DNA of 64,000 bases from Hirschia maritima DSM 19733 (GTDB lineage: Bacteria > Pseudomonadota > Alphaproteobacteria > Caulobacterales > Hyphomonadaceae). The notes beneath the pieces are model-generated. The model worked only from the letters and a program-made list of their open reading frames with translations, did not search any database and was not told the DNA's origin. Made by a program: the position numbers and the translations under genes. Numbering within the stretch: position 1 is the stretch's first letter; each line of letters begins with the position of its first letter. Where the stretch lies: positions 434,001 to 498,000 of the forward strand of contig NZ_KB899544.1 in NCBI RefSeq assembly GCF_000378345.1, given 5' to 3'. Of this stretch, positions 7,812 through 16,485 are shown in pieces.

Positions 7812-10277
7812 GTGACAACATTTTCTGATTTTGATTTGGCTAGCCCCGTCCTGAAAGCTTTGGATAAAGAAGGCTATGAGAAGCCAACACCGATTCAAGA
7901 GCAAGCTATTCCTCTAGTTATTGAGGGCGGTGATATTCTTGGTATTGCGCAAACTGGTACAGGTAAGACAGCTGCGTTTTCTCTGCCTCTCTTACACCAC
8001 TTATGTAAACTTCCAGACATGCCCGCACCGGGCGCTGTGCGTTGTTTGATCATTGCGCCGACACGTGAGCTTGCCAGCCAGATCTATGAAGCGTTTGTGA
8101 AGTATGGGCAGTGTTTGTCCCTTCGCATTCTTAAAGTTTTTGGTGGTGTGCCAATCCGTAAGCAAATGCGTGATCTTCAGCGTGGTGCTGACATCCTAGT
8201 AGCAACACCGGGTCGTTTGATCGATTTGATGGAACAAGGAGCTGTTGATCTTTCGCACGTAGAAAAGCTTGTGTTGGACGAAGCAGACCAAATGCTTGAT
8301 CTTGGGTTTATTCACCCATTGCGCCGCATTGCGAAAGCAGTGCCGCAAGATCGCCAGACATTGTTCTTCTCTGCGACTATGCCGTCAAACGTGGCTGGGC
8401 TTGCTGATCAGTTTCTAACAAACCCCAAAAAGGTTGCGATCGCGCAAGAATCAACAACAGCCGAACGTGTGACGCAATCATTGACACACGTGAACCAAGC
8501 TCAAAAGGGGCCACTTCTTCTTGTGAAATTGCAAGATGAAACTGTTGAGCGCGCCATCGTGTTTACGCGCACTAAGCATGGTGCTGACAAAGTCGTAAAC
8601 AGGTTGATGAAAGCGGGTATCCGTTGTGGAGCCATTCACGGAAACAAAACGCAATCCCAGCGTGAGCGTGCTTTGAATGCATTCCGCAATGGCGATTTGA
8701 AAGTTCTTATTGCGACTGATATTGCGGCACGTGGTATTGATGTGCCTAGCGTTTCTCACGTGTTTAACTATGAAATTCCAAACGTGCCAGAACAATATGT
8801 TCACCGTATTGGTCGTACTGCGCGAGCAGGGCGTGAAGGAAAGGCTATTTCTTTTATATCTCGTGATGAGAAGAAATATCTTTTAGATATTCAACGCCAG
8901 ATCCGTATGAAAATACCGGTAGAAGAGCAGCCGGAAGGTTTCATCGAGCTTGCTGATGAAATTACAGCAAACGCAACTCCATACGTAGAAGAACGCCCAC
9001 GCGATCGCAATGGTCGTGGTGGTCGTGACGGTGGACGCGGTGGCAGAGATGGCGGCCGTGGAGGTCGTGATGGTGGCCGTGGTCGCGGTGGCCGTGACGG
9101 CGGTAGAGGTCGTTCAGAAGGTAGAGGTGGCCGTGGTCGTGATGATCGTCGTCCACGTGAAGAACAGCACACCGCAGAGGATCGTCCATTCAAAGCAGAC
9201 GCTAATTCAGAGCCGCGTTATGAGGGCCGTCAGGATCGTTTCAAGAGGTCGGAGGGCGGGGATCGTCCAGACCGTTCTAAACGAGATGACCGCTTTGCAC
9301 GTCGTGAACGTCCTGAAGGAGAGCGTTCTGAAGGTCGCCGTCCAAATCGCGATGACAAATTCCAACGCCGTGAACGTAGTGATAATGACCGGTCGGATGG
9401 ACGTCGTGAAGGTGGACGCAACGAAGGTCGAGGTGGCTATCAGGGACGCCGTGAAGGTGGACGTGATGAAGGCCGTGGTGGCTATCAGGGCCGCCGTGAA
9501 GGTGGTCGCAATGAAGGCCGCGGCGGTTACCAAGGACGCCGTGAAGGTGGACGTGATGAAGGCCGCGGTGGTTACCAAGGTCGCCGTGAAGGTGGACGAG
9601 ATGAAGGTCGCGGTGGTTATCAAGGTCGCCGTGAAGGTGGACGTGATGAAGGTCGCGGTGGTTATCAAGGTCGCCGTGAAGGTGGACGTGATGAAGGCCG
9701 TGGCGGTTATCAAGGACGTCGCGAAGGTGGCCGCGATGAGGGGCGCGGTGGCTATCAAGGCCGTCGTGAAGGTGGCCGTAATGAAGGTCGTGGCGGCTAT
9801 CAAGGTGGTCGTGATGGCGGAGATCGTAGACCTCCCAACCGTGAAGAACGTATGTCTGGTGATCGCCCAGCTGGTCGTGGTTATGAGGGATCGAACCCGC
9901 GGCCTCGTACAAACTATGATAAAACACGTGCTGCAGATGGTCGCTCATGGGGCGATCAACGTAAAAAAGAGCAGCGTTCTGAAGGCGGACGCGGATCTGA
10001 GCGCACTTGGAATAAAAAATCTGGCGGCAACAATCGTCCAGAAGAGTTTGGTGACAAAGAGCGTCGTCCAGCGCGTGGCCGTTCAGAGAGACCGTCTTAC
10101 CCGAGCAAAGGTGGAAATGGTTCCAACAATGCTGAGGGTGGAAACGGAAGCCGTTTCAAGAAACGTGGACCGCGTTCTGATGGTGGCCTAGATTTCCGTC
10201 GCAATAATGGTGGCTTCAGTTCTCCTAAAAAACCAAGTGGAAACAAGCCACGTCGTAAACCAGATTTTGCACGCTAG
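7812..10277 (+). CDS. DEAD-box ATP-dependent RNA helicase with long RGG/tandem-repeat tail
   Basis: An 821-residue protein. Residues 1-360 are a full helicase core: Q motif (PTPIQEQAIP), Walker A AQTGTGKT at 46-53, PTRELA at 83-88, DEAD at 156-159, SAT at 187-189 and HRIGRTARAG at 331-340. The rest is a low-complexity tail: RGG/RDGG repeats (about 400-440), a charged segment, nine copies of a 15-residue unit GRREGGRxEGRGGYQ (residues 530-664), then a lysine/arginine-rich end. The core resembles RhlE/DeaD helicases that unwind RNA in ribosome assembly and mRNA decay. Such arginine/glycine tails bind RNA and can promote condensates. Start is GTG, with weak SD. A strong terminator follows. Confidence 0.94.
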   Translation: MTTFSDFDLASPVLKALDKEGYEKPTPIQEQAIPLVIEGGDILGIAQTGTGKTAAFSLPLLHHLCKLPDMPAPGAVRCLIIAPTRELASQIYEAFVKYGQCLSLRILKVFGGVPIRKQMRDLQRGADILVATPGRLIDLMEQGAVDLSHVEKLVLDEADQMLDLGFIHPLRRIAKAVPQDRQTLFFSATMPSNVAGLADQFLTNPKKVAIAQESTTAERVTQSLTHVNQAQKGPLLLVKLQDETVERAIVFTRTKHGADKVVNRLMKAGIRCGAIHGNKTQSQRERALNAFRNGDLKVLIATDIAARGIDVPSVSHVFNYEIPNVPEQYVHRIGRTARAGREGKAISFISRDEKKYLLDIQRQIRMKIPVEEQPEGFIELADEITANATPYVEERPRDRNGRGGRDGGRGGRDGGRGGRDGGRGRGGRDGGRGRSEGRGGRGRDDRRPREEQHTAEDRPFKADANSEPRYEGRQDRFKRSEGGDRPDRSKRDDRFARRERPEGERSEGRRPNRDDKFQRRERSDNDRSDGRREGGRNEGRGGYQGRREGGRDEGRGGYQGRREGGRNEGRGGYQGRREGGRDEGRGGYQGRREGGRDEGRGGYQGRREGGRDEGRGGYQGRREGGRDEGRGGYQGRREGGRDEGRGGYQGRREGGRNEGRGGYQGGRDGGDRRPPNREERMSGDRPAGRGYEGSNPRPRTNYDKTRAADGRSWGDQRKKEQRSEGGRGSERTWNKKSGGNNRPEEFGDKERRPARGRSERPSYPSKGGNGSNNAEGGNGSRFKKRGPRSDGGLDFRRNNGGFSSPKKPSGNKPRRKPDFAR
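9399..9803 (+). repeat. Nine exact-length 45-bp tandem repeats inside the helicase gene
   Basis: Nine consecutive 45-bp units with no length variation, each encoding GRREGGR(D/N)EGRGGYQ. The ninth position of the unit reads N, D, N, D, D, D, D, D, N along the array. DNA copies differ mainly at synonymous third positions, so the array has drifted at the DNA level while the peptide has been kept. Confidence 0.97.
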
Positions 10278-10306
10278 AATTTAGCATTACAAATTAAAAC
10301 GAAAAC

Positions 10307-10345
10307 AGCCCATTCTTGTTAATCGCAAGAGTGGGCTTTTTTTTG
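10307..10345 (+). terminator. Rho-independent terminator of the RNA helicase gene
   Basis: Stem AGCCCATTCTTG with CAAGAGTGGGCT (one G-T pair), loop TTAATCG, followed by a run of eight T. It begins 30 bases after the stop. Confidence 0.92.
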
Positions 10346-10450
10346 TTTGGAGGGAGCTTTTAGAGAAGTGCAGGCCGTGACCTCTTCAATTTATTGTATT
10401 GCAAAAACAGTCCACATAACTCGATCCATATGAGTTAACTATAGGAGGGG

Positions 10451-10633
10451 TTAATTTGCATGTTTGCGGATAAATTCGTCTATTGGCTCTGGATAGTTCT
10501 CTCTAATCCAAATACGTTTTATTTGTCTGTACTCAAAGCCACCAAATGAATCACAATCGCCCCTGTGTGCACAAGTCCACCAGATTTTGTTGAAAAGCTT
10601 AATTTTCATTCGTTTTTCTTTTGACCAGAACAT
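10451..10633 (-). CDS. Possible small hypothetical protein
   Basis: A 60-residue frame rich in tryptophan, aromatic and charged residues (KIWWTCAHRGDCDSFGG, then RIWIRENYPEPIDEF), a composition more like real protein than chance. It has two nearby cysteines (WTCAHRGDC). ATG at 10633 or at 10609 could start it; neither has a strong ribosome binding site. No family is recognised. It lies alone between the helicase terminator and the response regulator. Confidence 0.35.
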   Translation of the reverse strand: MFWSKEKRMKIKLFNKIWWTCAHRGDCDSFGGFEYRQIKRIWIRENYPEPIDEFIRKHAN

Positions 10634-10916
10634 CTGTACCGTTCATTTTCATGAGCGAATTATTTCGCCTTATTAAGACAAATTGATTTTGCATCAACCT
10701 CTCGAATGAGCAGCCCTGCATATAACTTTCAACCAATCATACGCAATACAAGTTTGGACTTTAATGAGCGGCAAGCTGGAGTGGTGGAATTGGGGGATAC
10801 AGAAAAAACGCGCAACTGGTAAGCTTCTACGCAGTGAGAAGTACTTTAGTAAAATAGCAAATTCCTTTGCGAAGAATACTTCGATGTTAACCTTTTGCGT
10901 CATTGAAGTCATATGT

Positions 10917-10931
10917 TTAACGAATTGTTAA
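10917..10931 (+). promoter_or_regulatory. CtrA box upstream of the stand-alone response regulator
   Basis: An exact TTAA-N7-TTAA (spacer CGAATTG), the classical CtrA binding consensus, lies 64 bp upstream of the ATG at 10995. Since ctrA is encoded in this window, direct control of the downstream gene is likely. Apart from this box, the gene-free stretch 10634-10994 is A/T-rich and I see nothing else in it. Confidence 0.55.
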
Positions 10932-10994
10932 TCTATGTTAGCGAAAGTTATTCTTGGTTAATGAGTTTTTAATTACAAAGCCGGAGCAGTGAAA

Positions 10995-11480
10995 ATGCAG
11001 GCATGTGAGGACTTAGACGATATTGTAGAAACATCCGTTCGGCAGATCACTAATGCCGATCAAGAACTTCGTGTTATAAAAGTTGCTTGTATCGAGGATG
11101 ACAACACTGATTTTCGACTTCTAAAAGCGATGTTCGAAAATTCAAATGCCGCTCAGATTGAGTTAGAGCACTACTCTCAGATAGATGAGTTTCTTCTAGA
11201 TGATGTTGAAACGCCTGATGTGGTGTTTCTTGATAGAAATCTCCCGACCAGTGCGGCGTCAGAAACTCGAATCAGAGAAATTCACGTCAGGCATGATTAC
11301 TGCCCTATAATTCTGTATACAGGTTGTTTGACGCCGTCATTGAGATCGACAGCTGCTCATGAAGGTGCAGTCGCCGTCATTGAAAAAGGAATGTTGTCAC
11401 GCCATTCCATTACCGATCTATTGAAAGGTGCAGTTGCGTTTGCACCACATTGTATGTGGAAAACTCAGCGTCAACGTTAG
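10995..11480 (+). CDS. Single-domain response regulator (receiver only)
   Basis: A 161-residue protein, one receiver domain preceded by a ~26-residue extension. Acidic pair Asp35-Asp36 (CIEDDNTDF), phospho-acceptor Asp80 in VVFLDRNLP, a threonine in LYTGC and a lysine in VIEKG complete the usual site. No output domain follows, so it probably acts by protein contact, like CheY or DivK. ATG at 10995 has GGAG 8 bp upstream and is preferred over GTG at 10989. A CtrA box upstream suggests cell-cycle-timed expression. Partner kinase unknown. Confidence 0.85.
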   Translation: MQACEDLDDIVETSVRQITNADQELRVIKVACIEDDNTDFRLLKAMFENSNAAQIELEHYSQIDEFLLDDVETPDVVFLDRNLPTSAASETRIREIHVRHDYCPIILYTGCLTPSLRSTAAHEGAVAVIEKGMLSRHSITDLLKGAVAFAPHCMWKTQRQR

Positions 11481-11511
11481 TTCGGGCAGTGTTTACCGTT
11501 GTTTTGGTTCG

Positions 11512-12468
11512 TCATCCTCTGGGGTGCGCTGCTTGGTGTATCGCTTTCAATCTATCGGCTTCAACACCCGTATAGATTTGTGTAGATGACAAACTAGCGT
11601 GGCCGAGTAGGGTCTGAATTGATCTGAGATCAGCACCATTGGCTAGTAGATGTGTGGCAAATGAGTGGCGCAGGGCATGGGGCGTGGCTGTTTCTGGCAT
11701 GCCCATCACAATGCGCAAATTCTCAATCAGTTTTTGGATAATGCGCGGATTGAGTTTTTTACCCTTCACACCGCGAAACAAAGGTCCATCTTCATCGCGC
11801 AGAAAAGGGCGTTTCTCAAAATAGTCATTTAGGGCATCTCGCACAGCAGGAATTAAAGGAACGAGGCGTACCTTATCGCCTTTCCCTTGAATTCTAAGCG
11901 CTTCTTTGGCCGGAATGTCGGCATCGGTGAGGGATAGGGCCTCGGAAATACGCAGGCCCGCGCCATACATAAGCGCAATCATCGCAGCATCTCGTGCAGC
12001 TATCCAAGGTTCAACATCCTGATCTTTCACTTCTTGAAGCAGGTTTTTCGCGCTGTCTTGTGTCACAGGACGGGGCAAACGCTGTGGACGTTTCGGTGCT
12101 TTCACCATTTGAATGCGCGCATTGGGTTTATCCAATTGGCGGTCCAAGAATTTGTAAAACGCACGTACAGCCGATAAAGCGCGGCTTATAGATGTTGCCT
12201 TTAAATCATCATTGGCGCGGCGAAAAGCCAGCCAAGCGCGCACATCTGACGGAGCAAGTTGGGTCAGGTCATCCACATGCGCTTCACCGCCTAAATGCTC
12301 GACTAGAAACCCGAGGAAATTACCAACATCGCGGCGATATCCATCAATTGTGTGCTCCGACATGCGGCGCTCATGCGTGAGATGCTCTACGAATGCATAG
12401 AGGGCTTCAGACCCTGTGCGGGGGGCATGTGTATAGCTATGCTCTGCGGTTGGTAATGTATCTGCCAT
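11512..12468 (-). CDS. xerC: Tyrosine recombinase XerC
   Basis: The product is a 318-residue integrase-family recombinase that resolves chromosome dimers at dif with XerD. An N-terminal SAM-like domain (residues ~20-110) precedes the catalytic domain. The catalytic arginine lies in GAGLRISEAL, the lysine in GKGDKVR, then HALRHSFATHLL, LLGHASLSSTQIYT with the histidine and the nucleophile tyrosine. XerC rather than XerD is favoured by position: divergent from priA, as in many alphaproteobacteria. No attachment site or phage gene is present, so it is not a mobile-element integrase. Confidence 0.9.
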   Translation of the reverse strand: MADTLPTAEHSYTHAPRTGSEALYAFVEHLTHERRMSEHTIDGYRRDVGNFLGFLVEHLGGEAHVDDLTQLAPSDVRAWLAFRRANDDLKATSISRALSAVRAFYKFLDRQLDKPNARIQMVKAPKRPQRLPRPVTQDSAKNLLQEVKDQDVEPWIAARDAAMIALMYGAGLRISEALSLTDADIPAKEALRIQGKGDKVRLVPLIPAVRDALNDYFEKRPFLRDEDGPLFRGVKGKKLNPRIIQKLIENLRIVMGMPETATPHALRHSFATHLLANGADLRSIQTLLGHASLSSTQIYTGVEADRLKAIHQAAHPRG

Positions 12469-12588
12469 AGGGCTGATATTGGCCTGATGAGGTTAATTCA
12501 AAGTGGATGCTGTTTCGTTCGGCTTTATTCTTGTTAGAAATATCAGAAACCATCTTGTGAATGTGTCGTTGGCAGGCGAAAAAGGCGC

Positions 12589-14811
12589 ATGAGTCTTTTT
12601 CCCGAAACAGAATTTCAGCTTGGCCCTGAATATCAGATCGCCAGCGTGCTTATTTCAATGCCTTTGCCCGAGGCGTTTGATTATCGCGTGCATGAAGATA
12701 TGAAGGTGGAACTTGGCTCATTTGTGACTGTGCCGCTTGGCCCGCGTTCTGTGACAGGTGTTGTCTGGGGTATCAAAAAGGGACCAGCAAAACGTCCACT
12801 CAAATATGTTGAGGAGGTGCTTGAAGCGGCACCTTTAATGCCGAAGGTCACGCGCGATTTTGTGGAGAGAGCGGCGAAATATACTTGCACGCCTATGGGT
12901 AGCATGTTGGCAATGTGTTTGCGCTCTAAGGAAGCTTTGCAGCCATCTCCCACCGAAACCTATGTTTATCGCGGTGAAGGTGACGTGCCACGCATGACAC
13001 CCGCTAGACAGAAAGTTTTGGATATTGCTCCTGAAAATGCCGATGCAGGGATAACCTCAGCTGAGCTGGCACGGCGTTCAGATGTGTCTACAGGTGTGGT
13101 GAAAGGCTTGGTTGATTGTGGAGTATTGGAGCTGCAGGAAGCGCCAATAGACAAGCCTTTTGGGCAACCAAATTCGGAATTGAAAGGCTTTGACCTTACA
13201 GCTGAACAACAAGCTGGAGCTGATGCATTATGTGAAGCTGTTCGTAGCAAAGAGTTTAAGCCCATTTTGCTGGACGGGGTGACGGGATCTGGGAAAACGG
13301 AAGTTTATTTTGAAGCCATTGCTGAAGCATTACGTTCTGATCCAACGGCGCAAATATTGGTTTTGCTGCCTGAAATTGCTTTGACTCAAGCGGTGAGAGA
13401 GCGTTTTGAAAATCGCTTTGGTGCTGCGCCAGCCGAATGGCATTCCAACGCAACGCAGAAAGAGCGCCGCCGTGTGTGGCGGGAAGTCGGCGCTGGGCGT
13501 GCCCGAATTGTTGTAGGTGCCAGATCGGCATTATTTTTGCCATTTCAAAATCTTCGTTTGATTATCGTAGATGAAGAACATGATGGCTCATACAAGCAGG
13601 ATGAGGGGGCTGTGTATCAAGGCCGCGACCTTTCTGTTATGCGTGCGCATTTAGGCAGCGCCACTGTTGTATTGGCCTCGGCGACCCCATCACTTGAGAC
13701 ACTGGCAAATGCTTATCAAGGTCGATATCAGCACATCAAATTGCTAGCCCGCCCTGGTGCGGCCGTGCTGCCTGAAATCTTACTTGCGGATATGAAAGAA
13801 AATCCACCAGAGAAGGATTGCTGGTTGTCGCCATTACTCGTGGATGCGCTGGAACAGAATCTGGATGCGGGTGAGCAGTCTCTATTATATCTTAACCGAC
13901 GTGGTTATGCCCCGCTTGTTATCTGTAAAGGATGTGGCGAACGTCTAAAGGCACCTGATACTGAAAGCTGGCTGACTGAGCATCGCTATACCGGCATGTT
14001 GGTGTGTCATCTGACTGGTTTTTCCATGAAGAAGCCGGTCAATTGTCCTCATTGTGGAGCGGCGGATTCCTTGATGGGCGTTGGGCCGGGTGTTGAAAGG
14101 TTGGCAGAAGAAGTGCGAGGCTTGTTTCAGGGCGCGCGAGTTGAAGTGTTTTCATCAGATACGGCTCGAAACCCTGAAGAATTGAATGGCATTATCTCTC
14201 GGATGGAGCAGGGAGATGTTGATATCCTCATTGGTACTCAGATTGCTGCAAAGGGACATAACTTTCCAAACCTAACACTTGTTGGCGCTGTTGATGCCGA
14301 TTCTGGTTTGAAAGGTGGACAGGGGTCCGATTTGCGGGCCGGAGAACGAACCTTCCAATTGCTCAGTCAGGTGTCTGGTCGTGCAGGCCGTGCGAGTAAG
14401 CCAGGGCGAGCCATTATTCAGACCTATTCAGCTGAATCGCCAAGTATTCAGGCTCTTTTAGCCAATGACCGTGATTGGTTTATGGAACTTGAAATGCAAT
14501 CGCGTGAAGATTTGGGGTTTCCACCTTATGGGCGATTGGCAGCGGTAGTCTTGTCTGCTGAAAATTCACTCGCAGCCGATGATGCGGCTGCAACATTTGT
14601 ACGCGGCGCACCGAATGTTGATGGTGTAGATATTTGGGGACCAGCGCCTGCACCTATCGCCGTTTTAAGAGGGCGTCACCGTCGGCGTTTATTGATACGG
14701 TCAAACCGTAATATAGATTTGTCAGCTTATTTGTCTTCATGGCGCGAACGTATCAAACTCTCCAGCTCTGTGCGTGTCTCGCTGGATATTGAGCCTTACA
14801 GTTTTATGTAA
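12589..14811 (+). CDS. priA: Primosomal helicase PriA (replication restart)
   Basis: A 740-residue superfamily 2 helicase that recognises stalled forks and reloads the replisome. Visible: N-terminal 3'-end binding domain (residues ~15-110), Walker A DGVTGSGKTEVYFEAI near 225-240, DEEHD box near 327-331, and C-terminal helicase motifs (GTQIAAKGHNFPNLTLV; QVSGRAGRASKPG). The zinc-binding insert is reduced: CKGC is followed by APDT where CxxC is usual, then CHLTG where CHxCG is usual, then CPHC. Three of eight zinc cysteines are therefore absent. Start ATG 12589. It is divergent from xerC with a 120-bp gap. Confidence 0.95.
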   Translation: MSLFPETEFQLGPEYQIASVLISMPLPEAFDYRVHEDMKVELGSFVTVPLGPRSVTGVVWGIKKGPAKRPLKYVEEVLEAAPLMPKVTRDFVERAAKYTCTPMGSMLAMCLRSKEALQPSPTETYVYRGEGDVPRMTPARQKVLDIAPENADAGITSAELARRSDVSTGVVKGLVDCGVLELQEAPIDKPFGQPNSELKGFDLTAEQQAGADALCEAVRSKEFKPILLDGVTGSGKTEVYFEAIAEALRSDPTAQILVLLPEIALTQAVRERFENRFGAAPAEWHSNATQKERRRVWREVGAGRARIVVGARSALFLPFQNLRLIIVDEEHDGSYKQDEGAVYQGRDLSVMRAHLGSATVVLASATPSLETLANAYQGRYQHIKLLARPGAAVLPEILLADMKENPPEKDCWLSPLLVDALEQNLDAGEQSLLYLNRRGYAPLVICKGCGERLKAPDTESWLTEHRYTGMLVCHLTGFSMKKPVNCPHCGAADSLMGVGPGVERLAEEVRGLFQGARVEVFSSDTARNPEELNGIISRMEQGDVDILIGTQIAAKGHNFPNLTLVGAVDADSGLKGGQGSDLRAGERTFQLLSQVSGRAGRASKPGRAIIQTYSAESPSIQALLANDRDWFMELEMQSREDLGFPPYGRLAAVVLSAENSLAADDAAATFVRGAPNVDGVDIWGPAPAPIAVLRGRHRRRLLIRSNRNIDLSAYLSSWRERIKLSSSVRVSLDIEPYSFM

Positions 14812-14883
14812 TTCTGATTTGAATGAACCTTTTGCATCCGGTTGCTGACTGTATAGTCAAACAGGATAGTGAAAGTTGTTTAG

Positions 14884-15450
14884 ATGGATAATTCCACAGA
14901 TAACAAATTGCTTAGTGCGCTTGATGAATACCAAGTCGTCTTGGCAATACAGGGAGATAGAAAAGCATTCGAGCTTCTCTATAAGCGGTGGCATCCAAAA
15001 CTTATGCGCTTTGCTTTGCGGCATATGAATGATCGTGAAGTTGCTCAAGATGTGATGCAGAATGCAGCACTGACGATTGCAAAAGATATTCACCGTTTAA
15101 AAGAACCTGCTGCATTTGGTGCTTGGGCCTACACTATTGTGCGCCGCCGGGTCGCTGATCAGATCAAGAGGAATGTCCGTCTTCGCAATGTGCAGACCGA
15201 ATTAGCTAAACAACCAGATCCTCCTCCAGAGCGGAGCGTTGATGAAAAGCTGGCTCTCAAACAGGCATTAGTTAGTTTGCCAGCTTCTGATCGACAAATG
15301 CTGACATTTTTTTACGTCGATGGAATGAAGCTGACTGAAATTGCAGCTGGTCTAAAAATCCCGATGGGAACTGTGAAATCGCGCTTATTCAATGCGCGAG
15401 AAAAACTCAAATCTATCTATGAAATTTCTGAAAAAGGAGACGCTCAATGA
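14884..15450 (+). CDS. ECF-type sigma-70 family RNA polymerase sigma factor
   Basis: A 188-residue protein with sigma region 2 (residues ~25-100; FELLYKRWHPKLMRFALRHM, DREVAQDVMQNA, FGAWAYTIVRRRVADQIKR) and region 4 (~120-180; LPASDRQMLTFFYVDGMKL, IPMGTVKSRLFNAREKL). No region 1 or 3, so it is an extracytoplasmic-function sigma. Its stop overlaps the next start (ATGA), so translation is coupled. The downstream membrane proteins, not a classical zinc anti-sigma, are the likely regulators. Its promoter motif is not evident upstream. Confidence 0.9.
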   Translation: MDNSTDNKLLSALDEYQVVLAIQGDRKAFELLYKRWHPKLMRFALRHMNDREVAQDVMQNAALTIAKDIHRLKEPAAFGAWAYTIVRRRVADQIKRNVRLRNVQTELAKQPDPPPERSVDEKLALKQALVSLPASDRQMLTFFYVDGMKLTEIAAGLKIPMGTVKSRLFNAREKLKSIYEISEKGDAQ

Positions 15451-15815
15451 GTGAATTTGACGAAAGACTAAAAGGCCTTCTCAGCGAAGAAGATGACGCC
15501 TTCATCAATGAAAGCTTGAATGAGGAGAGTTTTTACAAAGAGGCTATTGGATCTTTGAGTGGGCCCGGCGCAGGCATGAACATTATGTCTTGGGTCGGTG
15601 TATTTGTTTTTGTGGGAGTATTGTTTACGGCGATCTACAATTTCTTTCAGGCAACAGAACTACAAGATCAAATTATGTGGGCGGCTCTCGCGATTATGGC
15701 AAATTCAGCGCAAATAGCTATGAAGTTATGGTTTCATTCTCGTTTGAACAGATTTGCTATTATTCGGGAAGTCAAACGTCTCCAGCTTGAAGTGGCTCGC
15801 TCTAAGAGCATTTAA
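15447..15815 (+). CDS. Small membrane protein coupled to the sigma factor (DUF6768-like)
   Basis: A 122-residue protein with an acidic cytoplasmic N-terminus (~45 residues, LLSEEDDAFINESLNEESFY), two membrane segments (~45-65 and ~73-91) and a short basic tail. It resembles small proteins encoded beside ECF sigma factors (DUF6768), from memory. ATG overlaps the sigma factor stop, with AAGGAG 7 bp upstream. The acidic soluble part fused to membrane helices makes it a candidate anti-sigma factor, but that is inference from context. Confidence 0.7.
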   Translation: MSEFDERLKGLLSEEDDAFINESLNEESFYKEAIGSLSGPGAGMNIMSWVGVFVFVGVLFTAIYNFFQATELQDQIMWAALAIMANSAQIAMKLWFHSRLNRFAIIREVKRLQLEVARSKSI

Positions 15816-15826
15816 GGAGACGCATC

Positions 15827-16333
15827 GTGGAGCTTTCACCAGACCTAATTGATTGGATGTGGGCACGACACCATAATGAATGGAGTTGGTATATCCGACC
15901 ATTTATAATCTTGGCGTTTTGTGCATTGGCATGGAAACGAAGTTTGGTGGGTGTTGTGCTTGCTGGTGTGTTCTTTCCGTTGAGCGCTATTGTGTTCCCA
16001 GCTCCGGCAAACCCCAAACCTTATGTTGTGGAATTTTTGAATGCAGAGAGACAAATGCTCGAGGCATTGTCACTTTTTGAATTTGGAGTGGGGCTAGCTT
16101 TGGTGGTTCTGTTTTTGGGGATGCTTGCCACGGCACTTTGGAAGCGGAGCTTTATTGCAGGACTGTGCGTCGCCAATCTCGGAGGCGTGATCAAGCTGGT
16201 AGTGAGTAAAATGCTTTGGGGTGAAGTTGGGGATGTCGCTATTTTGCCTACTGCGATCACTGCCTTAGTTTTCAATACAATTGCTGTTGGTGCATGGTGG
16301 TATTTTGTGAAAATGAAAAAGGTTTCTTTCTAA
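15827..16333 (+). CDS. Membrane protein of the ECF sigma operon
   Basis: A 168-residue protein with about five hydrophobic segments and no recognised domain. The start is GTG at 15827, fixed by AGGAGA at 15815-15820, which itself overlaps the stop of the preceding gene. Third gene of the tight sigma-factor operon (11-bp gap). Likely a membrane component sensed or controlled by this sigma system; function unknown. Its stop overlaps a further ATG (TAATG). Confidence 0.7.
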   Translation: MELSPDLIDWMWARHHNEWSWYIRPFIILAFCALAWKRSLVGVVLAGVFFPLSAIVFPAPANPKPYVVEFLNAERQMLEALSLFEFGVGLALVVLFLGMLATALWKRSFIAGLCVANLGGVIKLVVSKMLWGEVGDVAILPTAITALVFNTIAVGAWWYFVKMKKVSF

Positions 16334-16416
16334 TGGCAACTTATCTGGAAGTGTTCTTGAAGTTGCTCGAAGTGCTTATTCCTCTTTTTGCAACTATAAT
16401 AAAGTTAGCTATTTGA
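16333..16416 (+). CDS. Possible 27-residue hydrophobic peptide ending the sigma operon
   Basis: ATG at 16333 overlaps the stop of the preceding gene (TAATG) and opens a 27-codon frame ending TGA at 16414-16416. The peptide is almost wholly hydrophobic with a few charges (MATYLEVFLKLLEVLIPLFA, then a hydrophobic end), fitting one membrane helix. Evidence is the coupling and composition only. Confidence 0.35.
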   Translation: MATYLEVFLKLLEVLIPLFATIIKLAI

Positions 16417-16485
16417 CGACGGAAAGTGGCTTTTGGGTGCGTTTAAACTAGATTGGCGATTCAATCGAATTTGATGGAGAAGTTT

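Noticed and set aside
9399-9803. Regular repeats considered as a CRISPR array
   Set aside because: The units are contiguous without spacers, in frame, and encode a repeated peptide within one gene.
9010-10191. Long open frames overlapping the helicase tail on both strands (393, 223 and 198 codons)
   Set aside because: They are shadows of the repetitive, stop-poor, G-rich tail. Their compositions (runs of V/A/K/M, H/D/L or T/A/I) are artefacts of the 45-bp repeat read in other frames.
10694-10912. Open frame of 72 codons on the minus strand
   Set aside because: No ribosome binding site, no family-like pattern, and it runs close to the CtrA box region that looks like a promoter.
11512-12468. 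Tyrosine recombinase considered as a phage or island integrase
   Set aside because: Motifs and position beside priA fit housekeeping XerC; no attachment repeats, tRNA junction or phage genes nearby.
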